This document shows positions 3,750 to 7,382 of a stretch of DNA of 7,382 nt, one piece after another. The stretch comes from a bacterium (GTDB lineage: Bacteria > Patescibacteriota > Patescibacteriia > JAACEG01). The notes under the pieces were generated by a model. It had not been told where the DNA came from and searched no databases. It saw only the letters and a program-made list of their open reading frames with translations. How positions within the stretch are numbered: position 1 is the first letter of the stretch; each line of letters starts with the position of its first letter. The stretch covers positions 1 to 7,382 of the forward strand of contig JALULG010000167.1 in assembly GCA_027040785.1 (NCBI GenBank), in the 5' to 3' direction. A program made the translations under genes and the position numbers.

Positions 3750-4344
3750 AAAAGTTAAATTTTGTTTTTATTTTTCGCCAAATTATATTATGTATTTTTT
3801 CAATACTTAAATTCGCTTTGATAATTTCCCATTGATATTTTTCAGCCAATTTCAAATGTCTTTGCCGCACCTTTTCAACCAATTCCGCATTTGTTTCGTG
3901 CTTATGTTTTTTTTCAATGGCTTTAACAAATCTTTCCCCGTCAAACAAAAAACTCAGATCTTCTTTATACAAAAAAGAATACAAATATTCCAAAAACTTT
4001 TCCCGAACGCCGGTCTCAATTCCCCACGCAATAGCGGTTCCAAAATAATCCTCGGCAATTACATTAATCCCTTTATTTAATTTTTCTTTTAAAATCGGTT
4101 CAAAAGATACTCTGTCTATATAATGAAGTAATTGAAATTCTCGCGGAGAAAAATTTTCTTTATTGCTCTTTCTTAAATAATCGTTAATTAATTTTCCGGC
4201 CGGCTCCAAATTATAAATCGGGTATTTGATATTTTCCGCTTTTAAACCGTTTTCTTGAAACTTCTTGACCAACAATTTTGCCTGAGTTGTTTTTCCCAAA
4301 TTATTCACTCCGTACAAAACAATAAATTTTCCTTTTTCTTTCAT
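3748..4344 (-). CDS. tmk: Thymidylate kinase-like P-loop kinase with altered DRY motif
   Basis: The 198-residue length fits dTMP kinase (about 200-215). The Walker A motif is GVNNLGKT (12-19), and IKYPIY (39-44) sits where the dTMP-binding YP motif is found. YIDRVS (75-80) matches the canonical AADR segment. The canonical DRY motif is replaced by EDY (98-100), followed by FGTAIAWG (101-108); the usual Arg is an Asp here. DTMP kinase phosphorylates dTMP to dTDP, the step after ThyA, which fits the operon. The changed motif could mean a lineage-specific Tmk or a shifted substrate, such as another deoxynucleotide. The ATG follows the stop codon of the preceding kinase gene after 1 nt, so the two are coupled. 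The kinase fold is certain; dTMP specificity is likely. Confidence 0.75.
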   Translation of the reverse strand: MKEKGKFIVLYGVNNLGKTTQAKLLVKKFQENGLKAENIKYPIYNLEPAGKLINDYLRKSNKENFSPREFQLLHYIDRVSFEPILKEKLNKGINVIAEDYFGTAIAWGIETGVREKFLEYLYSFLYKEDLSFLFDGERFVKAIEKKHKHETNAELVEKVRQRHLKLAEKYQWEIIKANLSIEKIHNIIWRKIKTKFNF

Positions 4345-4345
4345 T

Positions 4346-4912
4346 TTATATTTCTTTAAAAATTTCTCTTAATCTTTTTTGTAAGGAAAGTTTTGAACCA
4401 TTGTTCAAAACATTAAAATCGGCAATCGCAATCGGACCGCCTTTGTGCAATTTTTCAATCTCGCTCCAATCTCTTTCTTCAAATTCTTGGTGAGATTTAA
4501 TCGGTCTTTCTTCTTTTCTTTTTTTCAATCTTAAAAATCTAATCTCAGCATCAGCCAACACGGCAATAACTTTAAAATTTTTTTTATATTTTTTCTTCAA
4601 AATCAAATATTCCTCCCAACTATACAAACTCTCCGCTAAAACAATTTTGTTATCTTTTAATAATTTGTTTATTTTGGGAATAGCCAATTTTGCATAAGCT
4701 CCCATACCGAGTTCGGAACGAATTTTTTCCCTTACCAATCTTTCATTTTTATAATTCAAACTTAAACCCTCTTTTTTCATCCTGTCAAAAGTCGCTTCAC
4801 CAAAATAAACGCTCGGACAAGCGTATTTTTTTTGCAAATATTTCACAGCCGTTGACTTGCCGGCGCCGGCCATACCAACAACGGCAATAACCTTTTTATT
4901 TTTTATACTCAT
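4346..4912 (-). CDS. P-loop nucleotide kinase-like protein (UPF0200 / dephospho-CoA kinase-like)
   Basis: This 188-residue cytosolic protein carries a clear Walker A motif, GMAGAGKST (13-21), right after an N-terminal beta strand (KKVIAVV). A basic lid-like region with LRLKKRKEERP (about 127-137), a second beta strand (KVIAVLADAEIRFLRL) and a C-terminal IAIADFNVLNNGS segment (about 162-174) resemble UPF0200 and dephospho-CoA kinase-type P-loop kinases. The phosphate acceptor cannot be read from sequence. In this operon a deoxynucleoside monophosphate is an attractive substrate, but that is inference from neighbours. The start overlaps the end of the deoxyribosyltransferase-like gene by 17 bp, which supports co-translation. 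Alternative: a coenzyme A pathway kinase unrelated to its neighbours. Confidence 0.75.
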   Translation of the reverse strand: MSIKNKKVIAVVGMAGAGKSTAVKYLQKKYACPSVYFGEATFDRMKKEGLSLNYKNERLVREKIRSELGMGAYAKLAIPKINKLLKDNKIVLAESLYSWEEYLILKKKYKKNFKVIAVLADAEIRFLRLKKRKEERPIKSHQEFEERDWSEIEKLHKGGPIAIADFNVLNNGSKLSLQKRLREIFKEI

Positions 4913-5324
4913 TTAAAATATTTTTTAATTGTTTTAACAAATCATCTTCATTTTCCGCTTCTATAATATATTTTACAGCCGGATTTCCCAAAGGCATCCG
5001 ACTGACGACTTCTCCTTTAAACCACCACAAGATAATATCTGAAACGGTTATGCGGGCAATTTCCAATTCACTGCCAACCCCCAAAGACGGTTGCCCGACA
5101 TAAGCGATCATTAAATCGGCTGAAGCCACTTCACGATGATCTATATACCAAATATCACTAGGAGGAATTTCAGAATGCTTTACGGGATCGGTCAACAAGT
5201 GAGGAATACGAACATTGGAAGAAAGTTCATGACAAACAGTGCTTATTTTTTCATAAATCTTCTTTTGTCCCTCGCTTGCATTTGTTAATTGTCCGGCGAT
5301 ATAAATTTTATTTATTTTTTTCAT
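4896..5324 (-). CDS. Nucleoside 2-deoxyribosyltransferase-family protein
   Basis: From the ATG at 5322-5324 the protein has 142 residues. The Rossmann-like N-terminus IYIAGQLTNAS (7-17), the D62-H-R-E-V-A-S-A-D70 segment with LMIAYV, and PSLGVGSELEIA (79-90) are typical of nucleoside 2-deoxyribosyltransferases and of 2'-deoxynucleoside 5'-phosphate N-hydrolases (RCL type). E86 is the expected catalytic nucleophile. Such enzymes cleave or exchange the base of a deoxynucleoside or deoxynucleotide, so it fits a salvage role beside ThyA and FolA. A longer frame with a GTG start at 5369 exists but would overlap folA by 62 bp; the ATG start gives a 17-bp overlap and starts just before the conserved strand, so I prefer it. 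Transferase and hydrolase cannot be told apart here. Confidence 0.8.
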   Translation of the reverse strand: MKKINKIYIAGQLTNASEGQKKIYEKISTVCHELSSNVRIPHLLTDPVKHSEIPPSDIWYIDHREVASADLMIAYVGQPSLGVGSELEIARITVSDIILWWFKGEVVSRMPLGNPAVKYIIEAENEDDLLKQLKNILNEYKK

Positions 5325-5787
5325 AAATTGTAAAATAAAACTCAACTCCTTGATGTTCTTTTTTTTCACTTCTTTTTATTTCTGAAAAATCATTTTTAAA
5401 TTCCGGGAAAAAAGTATCTGCTTTGGGCGCATCATCAACCAAAGTTAAATATAATTTTTGGGCAAAAGGTAAAGATTGTTTATAAATTTGCCCGCCTCCA
5501 ATTACGAAAATTTCTTCCTTTTGTTTTTGCGCCCAAGTCAATGTTTTTTCCAAAGAATTACTGACTTCACAACCATCAACTTTATAGTTTTTGTTCCGAG
5601 TAATAATAATATTTTTTCTGTTTGGTAAAGGTTTACCGATTGATTCAAAAGTTCTGTCCCCCATTATCACTGTATGTCCCAATGTTTTTTCTTTAAAATA
5701 AGCCATATCTTCCGGAATATTCCAAAGAAGTTTATTTTGATAACCAATAGCTAAATTTTTTCCAATAGCGCAAATAATTGATATCAT
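5308..5787 (-). CDS. folA: Dihydrofolate reductase
   Basis: The 159 residues equal the usual bacterial DHFR length. The N-terminus MISIICAIGKNLAIG, the WNIPEDMAYFK segment with catalytic D27, the GHTVIMGDRTFESIGKPLPN block (37-56, NADPH binding), GGG at 97-99 and T115 all match the family. It reduces dihydrofolate to tetrahydrofolate with NADPH in the cytosol. Because ThyA oxidises methylene-tetrahydrofolate to dihydrofolate, FolA is needed to close that cycle, which explains the linkage to thyA 51 bp upstream. The 3' end overlaps the next gene by 17 bp. No key residue is missing. No Shine-Dalgarno site precedes the ATG. Confidence 0.97.
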   Translation of the reverse strand: MISIICAIGKNLAIGYQNKLLWNIPEDMAYFKEKTLGHTVIMGDRTFESIGKPLPNRKNIIITRNKNYKVDGCEVSNSLEKTLTWAQKQKEEIFVIGGGQIYKQSLPFAQKLYLTLVDDAPKADTFFPEFKNDFSEIKRSEKKEHQGVEFYFTIYEKNK

Positions 5788-5838
5788 ATTGTTTTAAAAT
5801 TTAAAAAATATCAAAAACAAGATTTTACAATAATCTGA

Positions 5839-6828
5839 TTAAAAACCCCCTACATTCGCGATTGGCGCTCTGAGAGGAGGGTGATATTGATAGTTTTCTA
5901 AGTTAAAATCTTCATATTTAAAATCATCTATATTTTTAATATCAGGATTGATTTTCATTTCAGGAAAAGGGTATGGCTTTCTTTTTATTTGTTCCTTAAT
6001 TTGTTCAAAATGATCAGAATAAGCATGAACATCACCAAAAGTATGCACAAAATCACCGGCAGGAATATCAACCACTTGAGAAACCATCAAAAGCAAAAGC
6101 GCGTAAGAAGCGATATTAAAAGGAACTCCTAAAAAAATATCAGCACTTCTTTGATAAAGTCCCAAGTTTAATTTATCATTAACAACGGCAAATTGAAAAA
6201 TAGTATGACAAGCCGGAGGAGCTTCCGTAGCATTTCCCGGGGAGGCCATTGTATAAATAAAATCCGGATTCCAAGCTGAAACCATATAACTTTTGCGATA
6301 AGGTTTGGTTTTCAATCCTTCAATCACCCAAGCTAATTGATCAATCTCTCGCCCATCACTGGCCGGCCAACGACGCCATTGACGACCGTAAACACCTTTT
6401 AAATCTCCCCATTTTTTAACAAATTCATCATCTGCCGGCAATTCTTTGATTTTGGCAATAAATTCTTCCTGACTCATATCTTTTTCAGGATTGTTTTTCA
6501 AAGCATCTTTATGATACATTTTCCATGCCCATTCGTCCCAAATATGAATATTATTATCAACCAAATATTTTATATTGGAATCGCCTCGCAAAAACCATAA
6601 AAGTTCAATTATTATTCCCCTTAAAAAAGTTTTTTTGGTGGTTAAAAGCGGAAAACCTTGACTTAAATCAAAACGAATTTGTCTGCCAAAAACAGATTTT
6701 AAATAAGGTGGTTCCTCTCCTCTTTTCTTATATTCCTCCAAAACTTCGGGGGTAAAAAAAATTTTTTTCTTTGAACCGTTTTCCAAAATGTCTTTTAACA
6801 AGTCTAAATATTGTTGTTCCGGATGCAT
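5839..6828 (-). CDS. thyA: Thymidylate synthase (ThyA type)
   Basis: This 329-residue enzyme methylates dUMP to dTMP using methylene-tetrahydrofolate. All landmarks are present: GRQIRFDLSQGFPLLTTKK (48-66), GVYGRQWRRWP (145-155), RKSYMVSAWN (178-187, phosphate binding), the nucleophile C207 in PPACH, YQRSADIFLGVPFN (225-238) and HTFGDVHAYSDH (262-273). It is longer than the compact 264-residue enzymes because of an insertion at about 102-143, as seen in several bacteria, and a short extra loop near 196-203 (SPGNATEA). The C-terminus ends APIANVGGF, rather than the classic short PIAV end. It is the first gene of the operon, with a 72-bp gap to the Fic gene and a weak promoter candidate in that gap. 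It functions as a dimer in the cytosol in known cases. Confidence 0.98.
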   Translation of the reverse strand: MHPEQQYLDLLKDILENGSKKKIFFTPEVLEEYKKRGEEPPYLKSVFGRQIRFDLSQGFPLLTTKKTFLRGIIIELLWFLRGDSNIKYLVDNNIHIWDEWAWKMYHKDALKNNPEKDMSQEEFIAKIKELPADDEFVKKWGDLKGVYGRQWRRWPASDGREIDQLAWVIEGLKTKPYRKSYMVSAWNPDFIYTMASPGNATEAPPACHTIFQFAVVNDKLNLGLYQRSADIFLGVPFNIASYALLLLMVSQVVDIPAGDFVHTFGDVHAYSDHFEQIKEQIKRKPYPFPEMKINPDIKNIDDFKYEDFNLENYQYHPPLRAPIANVGGF

Positions 6829-6889
6829 AAAATTTGATTAAAATTAAAACTTATTAAAATATTTTACATTTAATTTTACATTTTTTAAA

Positions 6890-6918
6890 TTATCATAAAC
6901 TTACAACGCTTTTGGCAA
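6890..6918 (-). promoter_or_regulatory. Weak promoter candidate for the thyA operon
   Basis: On the minus strand TTGCCA (6913-6918) and TGATAA (6890-6895) are 17 bp apart. Each has only a partial match to consensus, and the region is very AT-rich, so chance is possible. The -35 box lies inside the end of the Fic gene. Start near 6883 would give a leader of about 55 nt. Confidence 0.3.
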
Positions 6919-7382
6919 CATTAACAAAAACGAAATGCATTTATCATAATCAAGTTCATAATAATTCGCTCCTAAGTTTATGTTTTTATAATAATATTTT
7001 AAATTTTCGTGATAATATTTTTCCGACTGAATAGCCCAAACTTTATTATCCAATTTTAAAGATAAAAACCATTTTTCAACAAGTCGCGCTATCCTCCCGT
7101 TACCGTCCGAAAAAGGATGAATATGAGCCAAACGCAAATGCATAATTGATGCCCAAAAAAATATTTCTTCTATTTCCATTTTTTGTGTTAAAACTTTATC
7201 AAATGTTTGAAAAAAACTTTTCATTTCTTTTTTTATTTTTTCCGGTTCCACCGCCAAATAAACTAATCCCCCCGAATCAAAAACACCCACTTTTTCTTTA
7301 CGATAAACTCCTTGTCTTGATTTAGATAAAAAACTTTTACTTAAAATTTTATGAACTTTTAAAAAATTATTTTCTGTTATTT
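6901..7382 (-). CDS. Fic-domain protein, N-terminus cut by window edge
   Basis: The frame is open from the right edge (first full codon at 7380) to the TAA at 6901-6903, giving 159 visible residues. A GTG at 7290 could be mistaken for the start, but the frame upstream reads RQGVYRKEKVGVF, the typical strand before the Fic core, so the true start is outside. The motif HPFSDGNGR (His at about visible residue 88) matches the Fic consensus HxFx(D/E)GN(G/K)R, with catalytic His and the phosphate-binding loop intact. Fic proteins transfer AMP or another nucleotide-derived group from a nucleotide to a target hydroxyl and often act as toxins or regulators. No target or cognate inhibitor can be read from this window. 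A helix with (S/T)xxxE(G/N), the self-inhibitory motif, is not visible here, but it can be N-terminal. Confidence 0.9.
   Translation of the reverse strand, partial: ITENNFLKVHKILSKSFLSKSRQGVYRKEKVGVFDSGGLVYLAVEPEKIKKEMKSFFQTFDKVLTQKMEIEEIFFWASIMHLRLAHIHPFSDGNGRIARLVEKWFLSLKLDNKVWAIQSEKYYHENLKYYYKNINLGANYYELDYDKCISFLLMLPKAL

Noticed and set aside
3832..4890. Plus-strand open frames opposite the two P-loop kinase genes (3832-4080, 4690-4890)
   Set aside because: Both are antisense to genes with clear Walker A motifs, and their protein sequences look like AT-biased translations without a family.
5325..5369. Upstream GTG start for the deoxyribosyltransferase-family gene
   Set aside because: It would add 15 lysine-rich residues before the conserved strand and lengthen the overlap with folA from 17 to 62 bp; the ATG at 5324 is the better start.
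6525..6755. Plus-strand open frame of 76 codons opposite thyA
   Set aside because: It is antisense to the conserved N-terminal part of thyA and shows no domain.
7288..7290. GTG start for the Fic gene
   Set aside because: The frame is open to the window edge, and the upstream residues read like the usual Fic core strand, so the gene continues beyond the window.
1..7382. tRNA, rRNA or riboswitch
   Set aside because: No cloverleaf with a T-loop consensus, no rRNA-like sequence and no recognisable riboswitch core was seen by eye; the structured segments found are better explained by the cassette sites and terminators.

Overview
The window is an AT-rich bacterial segment in which every convincing gene lies on the minus strand, so transcription runs from high to low coordinates. 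Short genes, tight overlaps, a scarcity of Shine-Dalgarno sites, a divergent thymidylate kinase and many small unassigned proteins suggest a small-genome uncultured lineage, most likely Patescibacteria/CPR. That placement is inferred from gene style and gene content; no rRNA or other taxonomic marker is present.

Right part (about 3360-7382): the C-terminal part of a Fic protein, cut by the window edge, is followed by a compact operon for thymidylate and folate metabolism. Its order is thyA (thymidylate synthase), folA (dihydrofolate reductase), a nucleoside 2-deoxyribosyltransferase-fold protein, a UPF0200-like P-loop kinase, a thymidylate kinase-like enzyme with an altered DRY motif, and a 69-residue membrane-anchored orphan with a perfect ribosome binding site. 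ThyA makes dTMP and dihydrofolate, FolA recycles the dihydrofolate, and the Tmk-like kinase would convert dTMP to dTDP. The operon ends at a palindromic minus-strand terminator at 3364-3387.

Left part (about 600-3275): this has a different character. A near-consensus promoter (3245-3273) reads into four single-gene units: an HD-domain protein, a MazG-like pyrophosphohydrolase, an unassigned 117-residue protein and a deoxyribosyltransferase-like protein. They are separated by structured sequences that resemble one another and resemble integron attC sites: outer imperfect inverted repeats with AAC/GTT ends enclosing two inner hairpins. No integrase is visible, so this is best read as an integron-like cassette array without its integrase (CALIN-like). 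Two units carry an unexpected extra: a perfect inverted repeat (22 bp and 16 bp), unique to that gene, which places the reverse complement of the gene's own stop-codon region in its 5' leader. One gene lies in the position that the second inner hairpin occupies in the other two attC-like sites.

Far left (1-608): the N-terminal 180 codons of an AbiEi-type antitoxin/regulator, with a perfect consensus sigma-70-type promoter and a palindromic operator candidate just before its start codon. The cassette genes share a nucleotide-processing theme with the neighbouring operon, but a joint function is only a hypothesis.
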